Assembly (NCBI GenBank): GCA_018240025.1
Contig: JAFEGM010000082.1
Location: 1-64,000, forward strand
Length of the DNA stretch: 64,000 nucleotides
From: Verrucomicrobiota bacterium
GTDB taxonomy: Bacteria; Verrucomicrobiota; Verrucomicrobiia; Chthoniobacterales; SZAS-18
Direction of reading: 5' to 3'
Below the pieces are notes generated by a model that saw only the letters and a list, made by a program, of their open reading frames with translations, searched no databases and had not been told where the DNA came from. Position numbers and translations under genes: made by a program. Below, piece after piece: positions 43,790 through 52,871 of this stretch (the first letter of the stretch is position 1; every line of letters starts with the position of its first letter).

Positions 43790-44644
43790 ATGTCCGTCCG
43801 CACTGCTGGTCTGGTTCTCCTCGCGGGCGGAGTCGTGCTCGGCGGTCTCGCCGTGCGGCAGGCGCGCTCCGGGCCGCCCGTGGCGGCGCCGACGACCGCG
43901 GCGGTGACAGCGACGCCGGCGCCTACCCCTGCACCCAAGCCGAAGGTTCCGGTCGCGTACACCTACGAAGTGGTGACGAGCTACGCGCACGATCCGCAGG
44001 CCTTCACCCAGGGCCTGATCTGGCAGGACGGGGCCTTCCTCGAGAGCACCGGGCTGAACGGCCAATCGACGCTGCGGCGGGTGGAGGCAGCGACGGGCAA
44101 GGTGCTGCAAAGTGTGCCGGTCGAGGCGGAGTACTTCGCCGAGGGCATGACGGTGCTGGGGCCGCGGGTGTACCAGCTGACCTGGCAGCATCAGAAGGGC
44201 TTCATCTACGATTTGGCGACCTTTCAGCGCGTCGGGGAATTTCGGTATGCCGGCGAAGGCTGGGGGCTGACGACCGATGGCAAGAGCCTCATCCTGAGCG
44301 ACGGCAGCGCACAGCTGCGCTTCCTCGATCCGCAGACCTTCGCGGTGCAGCGGACCGTCTCGGTCAGCGTCAATGGCCGGCCGGTCGACAAGCTCAACGA
44401 ACTCGAGTTCATCAAGGGGGAGATCTTCGCCAACGTCTGGATGACGGACTTCGTCGTGCGCATCGACCCGGCCGACGGATCCGTCACGGGCATCGTCGAC
44501 CTCAGCGGGTTGCTGCCGGTGGTCGCGCGCCCGCCCGAGGCCGATGTGCTCAACGGCATCGCCTACGACGCGGAGAAGGACCGGATTTTCGTGACCGGCA
44601 AGAAGTGGGATCGCGTCTTCGAGATCCGGCTCAAGGCGAAGTAG
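43790..44644 (+). CDS. Glutaminyl-peptide cyclotransferase (glutamine cyclotransferase family)
   Basis: A 284-residue protein from ATG 43790 (start MSVRTAGLVLLAGGVVLG, a signal anchor or signal peptide), with a Pro/Ala-rich linker and then a five-bladed propeller domain of the plant/bacterial QC family. Motifs: AYTYEVVTSYAHDPQAFTQG, FLESTGLNGQSTLRRV, EFIKGEIFANVW and VLNGIAYDAEKDRIFVTGK. These enzymes convert N-terminal Gln to pyroglutamate, in this case probably in the periplasm. The longer upstream frame translates the repeat element and is not accepted. Its last 14 bp overlap the convergent glycosyltransferase gene. Confidence 0.9.
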   Translation: MSVRTAGLVLLAGGVVLGGLAVRQARSGPPVAAPTTAAVTATPAPTPAPKPKVPVAYTYEVVTSYAHDPQAFTQGLIWQDGAFLESTGLNGQSTLRRVEAATGKVLQSVPVEAEYFAEGMTVLGPRVYQLTWQHQKGFIYDLATFQRVGEFRYAGEGWGLTTDGKSLILSDGSAQLRFLDPQTFAVQRTVSVSVNGRPVDKLNELEFIKGEIFANVWMTDFVVRIDPADGSVTGIVDLSGLLPVVARPPEADVLNGIAYDAEKDRIFVTGKKWDRVFEIRLKAK

Positions 44645-45803
44645 CCGCGCCGGCCCGACGCTGCGTCAGGATCTCGTCGTAGATCCCGAAGATGTGCGCG
44701 AAGCGCGCGTCCCAGTCGTAGCGTGCAGCCACGGCGCCGGCGGCCTCGCGTCCGAGGGCGGCGAGGTCGCCGCGGGCGAAGTCCTCGATCGCCTCGGCCA
44801 GCGCCACGGGCGTGTTCGCCTTGGCCCAGTGCTCGCGCCCGGCGAAGCAAAGTCGGTCCATGCGCGTGCCGGCAATGCCACAGACGGGCGTGCCGCAGGC
44901 CTGTGCCTCGAGCGTGACCAGTCCGAACGTCTCCAGCACGCCCGGATGCACGAAGAGATCGGCTCCGCGATAGATTTCAGGCAGACGCTCCGCCGGCAGC
45001 GCCGGCAGCCACGTGACCTGCCCGGTGGCGGTCGCCAGCGATTCGATGCAGTCGCGCTCGTTGCCCTCGCCCACGATGAGGAAGTGGAATGCGCCGGGGC
45101 CGCGCCGATGCAGCTCCGCGAAGGCCGCGGCAAGCGTGCGGACGTTCTTCTCCGGGGCCAGACGGCCGACGTACGCGAGCACCCGGCCCGCGTCGGCCGG
45201 CCGCTCCCAACGCGGTCCATCGGGTCGAAAGAGCGCGGTGTCGACGCCCAGCTCCGCCAGCACCGCATTGCCCACGCCCCAGCCGCCGAGCGTCTCGATC
45301 AGCGCCGGCGAAGGCACCAGCGTGCGCGCGAAGCCGCCGTAGACGCGCCGCGCGTAGCGTTCCGCCCCTCGCACCACCAACCCGCCGAGGAACTCCCCCA
45401 GCCAGCGGCGCACGGGCTTTTCGACGTACGCCTCGATGAAATGCGAGTGGTAGTAGCCGGTCACCGGAATGCCCAGGCTGCGACCGACCGCCTGGGCGCG
45501 CCAGGCCAGCTGATACGGATCGCTGCATTCGATGAGATCGGGATGCTCCGCCTCCAACACGCGCGAGACCGCCTCCAGGTCGAGAAGCGCTCGATACTGC
45601 GTCGAACGCGAGAGCAGCGGCGAGCGCAGGAAGTGGATGCGGCAGGTCGCATCGCCTTCCACCTGCGTCTCGGCCCCGGGCACGATGAGCACGTGGCGAT
45701 CGCCCGGCCGGCGGCGACGGAGATAGGCCGCCTTCTCGGTTACGTAGCGTTTCACCCCGCCGCTGGCCGGCGAGTAGAACTGGGTCAGGTCGCAGAACTT
45801 CAC
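44631..45803 (-). CDS. Glycosyltransferase (GT4/GT1 type, GT-B fold)
   Basis: A 390-residue enzyme starting at GTG 45803 (VKFCDLTQFYSPASGGVKRY), as there is no ATG near the conserved N-terminus; the upstream frame is not homologous-looking. The N-terminal domain has the GGVKRY acceptor loop. The C-terminal domain holds VLAYVGRLAPEKNVRTLAAA, HFLIVGEGNERD, LFVHPGVLETFGLVTLEAQA and CGTPVCG, the E-X7-E region that binds nucleotide sugar. It probably makes an envelope or storage glycoconjugate; substrate unknown. Confidence 0.88.
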   Translation of the reverse strand: MKFCDLTQFYSPASGGVKRYVTEKAAYLRRRRPGDRHVLIVPGAETQVEGDATCRIHFLRSPLLSRSTQYRALLDLEAVSRVLEAEHPDLIECSDPYQLAWRAQAVGRSLGIPVTGYYHSHFIEAYVEKPVRRWLGEFLGGLVVRGAERYARRVYGGFARTLVPSPALIETLGGWGVGNAVLAELGVDTALFRPDGPRWERPADAGRVLAYVGRLAPEKNVRTLAAAFAELHRRGPGAFHFLIVGEGNERDCIESLATATGQVTWLPALPAERLPEIYRGADLFVHPGVLETFGLVTLEAQACGTPVCGIAGTRMDRLCFAGREHWAKANTPVALAEAIEDFARGDLAALGREAAGAVAARYDWDARFAHIFGIYDEILTQRRAGAATSP

Positions 45804-45979
45804 GGCGCGGAGCAGCGGGAGCAGACACCAGATTGCCCCGCCTGGCGAAGGGGTCGGTGCCGGCCCACCGGTCGGCGCCGGAGGTGACAAAATGCGAACC
45901 GATTTTCGCTCGATTTTCCCGCCCGGTCGGCGATGTCCGGCCCAGGGGCATTCCGCCCCGGACACAACTCCTTCGCACC

Positions 45980-46405
45980 ATGGCATATCAAGCTCTCTAC
46001 ACCGCCGTCGCCACTTCCACCGGAGGCCGCGACGGGTCGACCGAAACCGACGACGGGGTCGTCAAGCACACGCTCTCCACGCCCAAGCAGATGGGCGGTC
46101 CGGGCAAGGCCGGCGCGACCAATCCGGAACAGCTCTTCGCCTGTGGCTATTCCGCCTGCTTCGCCGGCGCGCTGGGCTACGTCGCGAGCCTCGAAAAGAA
46201 GCGCCTCGAGGGCGTGAAGGTCACGGCCCACGTCTCCTTCGGCAAGGAAGACAGCGGCGCCTTCGCGCTGGCGGTGAAGCTGGAAGTGCACGTCGACAAC
46301 CTCGACGCGGCCGATGCCGAGCGCCTGGTGCATGCCGCCCATCAGGTCTGCCCTTATTCCCGCGCCACGCGCAACAACATCGACGTACAACTGGCGGTGG
46401 TCTGA
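45980..46405 (+). CDS. ohr: Organic hydroperoxide resistance protein (Ohr/OsmC)
   Basis: A 141-residue thiol peroxidase that reduces organic hydroperoxides. The two redox cysteines lie in LFACGYSACFAGAL (~51-64) and VCPYSRATRNNIDV near the C-terminus, with the family's GPGKAGATNPEQLFACGY loop. The start at ATG 45980 gives full length. No OhrR-type regulator is adjacent; the spacer to the divergent glycosyltransferase gene is 176 bp and could carry its control sites. Confidence 0.94.
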   Translation: MAYQALYTAVATSTGGRDGSTETDDGVVKHTLSTPKQMGGPGKAGATNPEQLFACGYSACFAGALGYVASLEKKRLEGVKVTAHVSFGKEDSGAFALAVKLEVHVDNLDAADAERLVHAAHQVCPYSRATRNNIDVQLAVV

Positions 46406-46486
46406 CGCCGCCCAGGCGGGGAGATCCGCGCGAGCGATTGCGCCGGCCTCGCTCTGGTGTAGCGGGCGAAGTCCGTCCCAGCCCGC

Positions 46487-49330
46487 ATGGATCTCCCCAG
46501 CTTTGTCAGCGACCTGGCCCTGAGCCTCGGGGCCGTGTTGCTTGGGCTCTGGCTGCTGCGCACCAGCCTGCTGGCCCGCTCGCTGCGCGCCCTCGTCTTT
46601 CGCCGGCCCGAGCTGCGCCTGCTGGCGCCGGAGGAAGCCCCGCTCTATCTGCGGGAATGGGCCGCCGCCGTCGGTCCCGGATTGCAGGAACTCGGTTTCG
46701 AGGACGACGGCCCGAGCGAGGTCTGGGTCATCACGCTGGCGCCGGAGAAACGCTGGAACTGGCGCCATGAGGTGGCGGGCACGACTGTCACACTCGCCCT
46801 CGAGCCCGGCGCAGGCCAGGTGCCGCTTTGGAGCCTCCGCACCGACCTGACGGACGGATCGGTGGTGGTCACGCTGAATACCGCGCCGACCCGCGACCCA
46901 CTCGAGACGCCAGGCATTCACCTGGAATGCGTGCCGACCGGCGCCTTCGAGCAGGTCTGGACCCGCCACCTCGATCGGGTGCAGGCGCAGGTCGATGCCA
47001 CCGGGAGCGCCCCGCGCCCGCTCGATCGCGCCGCCGCCGCGGCCGCTTTCGCCGACGCCTCGGCGCGCGTCTGGGCGACGGAAGCAGCCGCGCGCGACCG
47101 CTACGAGCAAGTCGGCGAAGACGGCCTTCGCCTGCGCTGGACCTGGCTCTTCCGCCGGGCGGCGCGCGATTTCGTGCAGCGCCAGAAGACGCTCCAAGCC
47201 GCGGTCAAGGCGACTCCGCCGACGGTGGCGCCGAGCTTGTCCGAGCCCGCCCGCCTCGAACTCGACCTGGCGCTGGCCCAGCGGCTCGAAACCATGCGGC
47301 AGGCGCGCCGGCTTTCTCCGCGAGCCCGCCTGCTGGTCAGCGCAGCCTCGCTGGTCCTTTTCCTCGGACTCATGGCGCGGCGAGACAGCCTCGAGTTCGC
47401 GCTCCTCCTGACCGGGGCGCTCGTCTTTCACGAGCTCGGGCATCTCGTGGCGATGCGCCTTTTCGGCTCGCGCGACACATCCCTCCTCTTCATTCCGTTT
47501 CTCGGCGGCGTCGCCCTGCAGAACGACCGCCCGGCCACCAAACCGTGGCAGGAGGTGATCATGCTGCTCGCGGGCCCCGTGCCGGGACTCGTGCTCGGAT
47601 TCGCCCTGCTCGGCGCGCTGCTCGTGCTGCCGGCGGCGGCGCTCCCCAGCTGGTCGTGGATGGCCGTGGCCGTGCTGCTGACGCTGAATGCCTTCAATCT
47701 GCTCCTGCCCATTGCCCCGCTCGACGGCGGTCAATTGCTCCAGACCGCCTTCCTCGGCCGGTTCCCCCGCTTTGCCGCGCTTTTCCGCAGCGCCAGCGGC
47801 CTTGGGCTGATCGCGCTGGCCGCCTACTTCGGCAGCCCGCTCTTCGCCCTGCTGGGCCTCTTCTTCGTCTCGCGCTTGCGTCAGGAATGGCGCACCGCGG
47901 ACGCGCTGCTCGATTTGCGTCGGACCGCTCGCGCGGAAGGCTTCCGCTCGTCCGAGGAGGAACCTTGGCTGCGCCGCGTGCTGTCCCGACTGCACGCAGT
48001 GCCCGCGCTGGCGTCGCAGGACGCAGCGCGCGTCCTGGAGGCCAAACGCCTGACGCATCTGCTGCGCCAGCCCGCGGCGGGCTTTGGAACGATGCTGCTC
48101 GCCGCCGCCGGCTGGAGCCTGCCCTTCTGGCTGCCGTTCGCCGGTTTGCCGCTCTTGAACAGCTGGGCCCTTGCGGAACGCGAACGGGCCACGATCGCCG
48201 CGCAGGCGGCCGGCCTGCCGCGGGAGCGCCAGGTCGAGGCGGCCCTGCGCGACCGCCTGAGCAAACTCGCGCCGGAGGACGACGCCCGGCCCGACTACGT
48301 CGCAGCCAGCGGCCAGCGGGGTCGCGGAGAATCCCAGGTCAGCGGAGTGCTCACCCCGCAGGCCTGGGACGCGCTGGTGCGCGGCTCACAGCGGAAATTC
48401 TGGCCCCGCCCGCCGACGGCTCGCGGCGGGCCCCTCGCCCCCGAGGAGAACCTGGTCGAGCCGGATGCGATCGGCGAACTGCTCGGACGACGCCTCGAAC
48501 AGGCGCTTTCGTCGGATGATCCGGCGCCCCTCGCCGAAGTTTCGCAGACGGCCGCCCGGGTCTTCGCCCAGCTGCGTTCCTCCCCCCGGTTCGACGCGGA
48601 CCGCGCGGTGCCGGAGCTCGTCGGTGCCTGGTGCCGCGGCCTCGAACGCGCCTTGGTCCTGCGGGCTCGCCAGCGAAAGCCCGTGCCGCCGTCGGTCGCT
48701 GGGCTGTTGGTCGGCAGTCTGCCCGCGGACGAAGCCTTGGCGCAGGAGTTGCGAAATGCGCTCGGCCTCAGCTTGGCACATGCCGAAGCCTCGTGGGATC
48801 GGGCGCTGCCGCGCCCTTCTCGCCGATCCGACTGGCGCACCCTCGCGAGCGACGCCTTGGTGGCCCTGTACGAGCCGAGTCTTTTGCGCGAACAGACGGA
48901 GGCGGCCCGTCGCCTGGCCGAGTTTGCGCAAGGCTGGGCCGCGACCCCCGACCCGTGGCTACGGCTGCGCACTTTCCTAAGCCACGGGAAGGAGGATCTC
49001 GCCACGCGACATCTCCGGTATCGTGCCCGTCTTTGGGCCACCGCCGCGGTCGAGCTGGATCTCGCACGGGGTGCTCTTGCCTGGCATGCCAACTGGGTCA
49101 CTTCCGGGTCCCCGCCGGCGAATCTCGAGCAGATGCAGGCGGCCTGGTTCCAACGACCCGCGGAACATCCGCTGGATCGCCGATCGTGGAATCTCGAAGT
49201 CGCCGCCCGCGAGCGCTACCGCTTGGTTCTCGCCGCCCTGCCCCCTTCGCAGCGGCAGTCTGGCGACGTCGAAGTGGAGCCGGACGACTTGACCACCTGG
49301 GAGCTGAGCGACCTCAAGCGCGGACGTTAG
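46487..49330 (+). CDS. Large M50-family membrane protein with long flanking domains
   Basis: A 947-residue protein. An N-terminal membrane segment precedes about 240 residues of soluble, partly helical sequence. A membrane core (~285-470) carries the zinc motif HELGH in VFHELGHLVAM (~317) and the distal motif LPIAPLDGGQ (~410), as in site-2 proteases. A further membrane hairpin (~530-560) and about 380 residues of mostly helical, Arg/Ala-rich sequence follow. Known M50 proteases are about 350-450 residues, so the flanking domains are unusual and I do not recognise them. The substrate is unknown. Confidence 0.72.
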   Translation: MDLPSFVSDLALSLGAVLLGLWLLRTSLLARSLRALVFRRPELRLLAPEEAPLYLREWAAAVGPGLQELGFEDDGPSEVWVITLAPEKRWNWRHEVAGTTVTLALEPGAGQVPLWSLRTDLTDGSVVVTLNTAPTRDPLETPGIHLECVPTGAFEQVWTRHLDRVQAQVDATGSAPRPLDRAAAAAAFADASARVWATEAAARDRYEQVGEDGLRLRWTWLFRRAARDFVQRQKTLQAAVKATPPTVAPSLSEPARLELDLALAQRLETMRQARRLSPRARLLVSAASLVLFLGLMARRDSLEFALLLTGALVFHELGHLVAMRLFGSRDTSLLFIPFLGGVALQNDRPATKPWQEVIMLLAGPVPGLVLGFALLGALLVLPAAALPSWSWMAVAVLLTLNAFNLLLPIAPLDGGQLLQTAFLGRFPRFAALFRSASGLGLIALAAYFGSPLFALLGLFFVSRLRQEWRTADALLDLRRTARAEGFRSSEEEPWLRRVLSRLHAVPALASQDAARVLEAKRLTHLLRQPAAGFGTMLLAAAGWSLPFWLPFAGLPLLNSWALAERERATIAAQAAGLPRERQVEAALRDRLSKLAPEDDARPDYVAASGQRGRGESQVSGVLTPQAWDALVRGSQRKFWPRPPTARGGPLAPEENLVEPDAIGELLGRRLEQALSSDDPAPLAEVSQTAARVFAQLRSSPRFDADRAVPELVGAWCRGLERALVLRARQRKPVPPSVAGLLVGSLPADEALAQELRNALGLSLAHAEASWDRALPRPSRRSDWRTLASDALVALYEPSLLREQTEAARRLAEFAQGWAATPDPWLRLRTFLSHGKEDLATRHLRYRARLWATAAVELDLARGALAWHANWVTSGSPPANLEQMQAAWFQRPAEHPLDRRSWNLEVAARERYRLVLAALPPSQRQSGDVEVEPDDLTTWELSDLKRGR

Positions 49331-49460
49331 CGCCTTCCGTCGGCAAAGCGTCCTCGACAGCTCGCCCGCCAGCGCGTCAGGCCCTACGCGGGATCTGCTT
49401 TCGACACGTCCATCCCCACCGACGGCGCCGATGCATCATAACTCCCACTGAGCGCGTCCG

Positions 49461-49509
49461 TATCTCCAATCTCCCGTCTTCAGTCTCCCGTCTCCGATCT
49501 CCCGTCTCC
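49461..49509. repeat. Inverted GGAGANN heptamer array
   Basis: Plus-strand units TATCTCC, AATCTCC, CGTCTTC, AGTCTCC, CGTCTCC, GATCTCC and CGTCTCC lie at exact 7-bp spacing. They are the reverse complement of the family at 21134-21196. They lie in the 250-bp gap before the LolA-like gene. Confidence 0.8.
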
Positions 49510-49580
49510 GTCGCCAACCAGGTCTCCGATCAACCCCGCCGCCGCTTGCCCCCCGCGGCATTCTCTCCACCTTTCGACCC

Positions 49581-50306
49581 GTGAAACGGCTGTTGCTTCT
49601 TCCCGCCCTCGTCCTCGTCTCTGCGGCCAATGCTCAGAATGCCCCGCAGGCGCCGCTGGCGACCGAAGCGGCCGCGGTTTACGCCGAATCGCACCGGGTG
49701 CTCGATCCCGCCAAGCTCCCGCCGGCCCTGCGCAGCGTCTTCAATCGTCTGGCCGAGGCCGACACCGCGGTCATTCCGTTCATCGAGACCCGCCGCATGG
49801 GCATCATCAAGCGTCCGGTCGAGCTGACCGGCACGATGCGGTATTCCAAGAAGGCGGGCCTGAGCATCGCTTACGAACAGCCGAAGCCGCGCGTGCTGAT
49901 CATCGACGATATCGGCCTGATCGAGCGCCAGCCTGACGGACGCGAGCGCCGCATCGCCAAGAACGACCGGCCGGAGTTGACCGTGCTGACGGACGTCTAT
50001 CTCAATCTCCTGCGCGGCCGGCCGGTCGGGCTCTTCGGCGTCTGCGAGGTGTATTTCCTGGGCGATTCCAAGGGCTGGCAGATCGGTCTGATCCCCAAGG
50101 ACGATTCGCTCCGCCGCCATACCGGTCGGGTCCTGATCGGCGGTGCCGGGCGCGAGATCGCGCAGATCGCCAACCTCCTCGAGAACGGCGACACCCGCAT
50201 GCTCCGCCTGAGCAAGAGCGAGATCGATGCCAAGTTCAGCCCGTCGGTCTTCCAGAGCTATTTCCGCACGACGGCTCCGCAGGGCGGCGAGGGAGAGTCC
50301 CGCTAA
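49581..50306 (+). CDS. LolA-like periplasmic lipoprotein-carrier protein
   Basis: A 241-residue protein with a GTG start (49581) and a signal peptide (MKRLLLLPALVLVSAANAQ). The mature domain has the pattern of LolA-like proteins that precede MMPL exporters: an N-terminal linker, FIETRRMGIIKRPVELTGTM, RYSKKAGLSIAYEQPKPRVL and the C-terminal beta-barrel-closing region WQIGLIPKDDS. In aryl-polyene and related lipid clusters such a LolA homolog is thought to carry a lipid-linked product across the periplasm. It is 30 bp upstream of the MMPL gene and probably works with it. Confidence 0.8.
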   Translation: MKRLLLLPALVLVSAANAQNAPQAPLATEAAAVYAESHRVLDPAKLPPALRSVFNRLAEADTAVIPFIETRRMGIIKRPVELTGTMRYSKKAGLSIAYEQPKPRVLIIDDIGLIERQPDGRERRIAKNDRPELTVLTDVYLNLLRGRPVGLFGVCEVYFLGDSKGWQIGLIPKDDSLRRHTGRVLIGGAGREIAQIANLLENGDTRMLRLSKSEIDAKFSPSVFQSYFRTTAPQGGEGESR

Positions 50307-50336
50307 GTCCGATTCGGGCCCGTCGAGATCGTCCGG

Positions 50337-52745
50337 ATGGATGCCGCGCCCCCGCCGCGTCTCGCCCCATGGTGGGCGACGCTGATCCTGGCGGCGTTTT
50401 GTGCCTTGGGGCTCTACACCCTGCTCGGCCTGCAGCAGGCAGCGCGGCGGGTCACGGTCGACGTTCTCGACCTGCTGCCGGCCGATCAGCGCGATCCGGC
50501 CATCGCCCTGGCCCGTCAGGCGGCGGTCGGTCGGCCCGGCCGGGCCATGCTCTTTGCGCTCCACGACGCCAAGGCCCCGCAGCAGGCGCCCCAGGCGGCC
50601 GCGCAGAAGTTCACGACCGCGCTGCGCGCCGAGCCGAAGCTGTTTCGGGCGGCCTTCTGCGGATTCGATGCGCCGGCCCGCGAGCGGCTGACCAAATTCT
50701 TCTTCGATCAACGTCTCGCCTTGCGCCTGCCCGTCTGGTTCGAGACCAAGGCTCGCGCCTGGCAGGCGGAGGGCAAGGCCGGCGCGCCCGATCCTGCCTG
50801 GATGGCGGAGAAAACGGCCGCCGAGTTGCAGGAGTTCCTGGCGACGCCGGAGGCGATGGCGATGTCGGATCTCATTCCGCGCGATCCCCTTCTGCTCCTG
50901 CCCACCTTCCTCGGCGATCTGGCTGACCTGGCCGGCAGCGGATTGGCCACCGGGGCGGGCAGCGGCGACAGCGGCCTGACCGCCACCGGGCCCGACGGGA
51001 TCGCCTATGCGCTGGTCCACGCCGAGATCGGAGCGTCGCCGCTGGAGGAATCGGGGCAAACGCCCGTCTTCGCGCTGGTGAAGGCGGCGTTCGAACAGAT
51101 CCGCCAGGCGCACCCCGAGGCGGATCTGCGCCTGCGCATCGGCGGCACGAACGTCCTCGCAGCCGATACGCGGGAGCGGGTCTCCGGCGAGATGCATTTC
51201 CTGACCAACCTCTCGCTGGGCGGCATGATCCTGCTCCTGCTGTTCGCGTTCCGCACCCCGCTCGCCTTCGTGCACCTGCTGCTGCCGATCCTGACGGCCA
51301 TCACCTGGGCATGGGCGGCCTGCTTTGCGCTCTTCGGCAATGTCCACCTACTCTCGGTCATCTTCTCGACCATCCTGGTCGGAGTGGCCGTGGACTACGG
51401 CATTCTCACGCTCGGCTACGGCGAGCCCGGCCGCACCAGCCTGCGCGAGGCCTTGGCCCGGAATCGCCTGACCCTCACGATGGGCTGTCTCACGGGGGTG
51501 AGCGGATTCCTCTTCATGCTGACGAACGAGTTGCCGCTGCTGCGTCAGATGGGGCTCTCGGTCGCGCTCGGACTGCTCTTTTCGCTTTCGATCTACTTCC
51601 TCTACCTGCCGTGGATGCCGGCGCTGCGCCTGCCGCCGGCCAGCGCTGCGGCCACGCATTTCACGCCCGGCGGCCGACTCTGGCGCGCGATCCTCATCGC
51701 CCTGGCGGCCAGTGCGACGCTGGTGGCGATCGCCTCTCCGCGTTGGGGCGACAACATCCGCTCCTGGCAGCAGGAGAATGCCAAGTTGCTGGAGGATCAG
51801 CGGGCCATTCGCGCGCTCTTCGGCCGCAGCACGGAGGACACGGTCGCCCTCAGCATCGGTGACGATCAAAAGGCCGCCCTGGCGCGACTCGAATCCCTCA
51901 ACGCACTCTGCGCCCAACGCCGGACGCCGCAGGAGCGCTACCTGAATCTGGCTCGTGTGCTCCCGTCCCCCGGCCAGGCCGCCGCGGCCCGCGCCTGGTT
52001 CTCGGCCCAGCCGAAGTTCGTCGCGCAGTTGAAAGCGGCCTTCGACGAAGCCGGCTTCGAGGGCGAGAGCTTCGCGCCGTTCTTTGCCGATCTGGAGAAG
52101 TTCCTGACCAGCGCCAGCCTGCCCGATCCGGCCACGCTCCTGCCGAGTCTTCGCGAGGTGCTTCCGCTGCCGCTGCAGAACCTCTGGAGCGACGAAGGTG
52201 CCCGCCCCGCCTTCTTCGCCACCGCCCTCAGCAAATCGCTCTTCGAAAAGATCACCCCGGAGGAGCGCAGCCGGATCGGGGCCACCCCGCTCGACCAGAC
52301 GCCCACGTTGAATGCGGCGCTCGCCCGCTACCGCGACGCCGCGTTCCGGCTCGCTTCGATCGGTCTGCTGACGCTCAATTTCATCGTCATCTGCATCTAC
52401 GGCCTGCGTCGCGGCGGCTTCATGGTCGTGCTGCCGGCGGTCAGCGCGCTTTTCGCCACCGCCATGCTCGGTTTCCTCGGACGGGAACTCGGACTGCTCC
52501 AGGTGGTCGGCCTGCTGCTGGGCATCTGCCTTTCGAGCGACTACTCTATCTTCCTCGGGAGCCCTGGGTCGCTCCCGACCAATGCCCGCCGCTCGATCCG
52601 CCTGAGCGCCTGCACGACGCTGCTGTCCTTCGGCGTGCTCCTCTTCAGCAGCAATCCGGCGCTCCAAAGCCTCTGCCTGACTGTCACGCTGGTGGTTGGC
52701 TGTTCGCTCGTGCTTTGCGAAGTCAGTCAGCGACTGAGCGACTGA
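50337..52745 (+). CDS. MMPL/RND-family exporter
   Basis: An 802-residue inner-membrane protein with two MMPL halves. Each half has a first membrane helix, a large periplasmic loop and a five-helix bundle; for example LGGMILLLLFAFRTPLAFVH and then FSTILVGVAVDYGILTLGYG, with the charged GVAVDYGIL motif used for proton coupling, and in the second half LLGICLSSDYSIFLGSPG. MMPL proteins move lipids and lipid-like metabolites. With the LolA-like protein it forms a two-gene export module resembling the export part of aryl-polyene clusters, but no ketosynthase or acyl-carrier genes are nearby. Confidence 0.88.
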   Translation: MDAAPPPRLAPWWATLILAAFCALGLYTLLGLQQAARRVTVDVLDLLPADQRDPAIALARQAAVGRPGRAMLFALHDAKAPQQAPQAAAQKFTTALRAEPKLFRAAFCGFDAPARERLTKFFFDQRLALRLPVWFETKARAWQAEGKAGAPDPAWMAEKTAAELQEFLATPEAMAMSDLIPRDPLLLLPTFLGDLADLAGSGLATGAGSGDSGLTATGPDGIAYALVHAEIGASPLEESGQTPVFALVKAAFEQIRQAHPEADLRLRIGGTNVLAADTRERVSGEMHFLTNLSLGGMILLLLFAFRTPLAFVHLLLPILTAITWAWAACFALFGNVHLLSVIFSTILVGVAVDYGILTLGYGEPGRTSLREALARNRLTLTMGCLTGVSGFLFMLTNELPLLRQMGLSVALGLLFSLSIYFLYLPWMPALRLPPASAAATHFTPGGRLWRAILIALAASATLVAIASPRWGDNIRSWQQENAKLLEDQRAIRALFGRSTEDTVALSIGDDQKAALARLESLNALCAQRRTPQERYLNLARVLPSPGQAAAARAWFSAQPKFVAQLKAAFDEAGFEGESFAPFFADLEKFLTSASLPDPATLLPSLREVLPLPLQNLWSDEGARPAFFATALSKSLFEKITPEERSRIGATPLDQTPTLNAALARYRDAAFRLASIGLLTLNFIVICIYGLRRGGFMVVLPAVSALFATAMLGFLGRELGLLQVVGLLLGICLSSDYSIFLGSPGSLPTNARRSIRLSACTTLLSFGVLLFSSNPALQSLCLTVTLVVGCSLVLCEVSQRLSD

Positions 52746-52792
52746 CCGGCCCGCGCTCCGCATCGATCGAGGTCGGTAATCGACCTGGAGTT

Positions 52793-52832
52793 GGCTAAGC
52801 CCAGAAACCTCTCGTTCTCTGGCTTTTTAGCC
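52793..52832 (+). terminator. Terminator-like hairpin after the MMPL gene
   Basis: GGCTAAGCCCAGA and TCTGGCTTTTTAGCC can pair (outer GGCTAA/TTAGCC and inner AAGCC-AGA/TCTGGCTT, with one bulge), with a T-run in the right arm. A smaller GGTCG-GTAAT-CGACC hairpin lies just upstream at 52771-52785. The convergent gene ends at 52872. Confidence 0.55.
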
Positions 52833-52871
52833 TTCTTGTCATCACGGCTGGATCTCGCCACCGGGAACCGC

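Noticed and set aside
44563-44850. Small Arg-rich minus-strand frame at the end of the cyclase gene
   Set aside because: Out of frame with the convergent glycosyltransferase and without any family resemblance.
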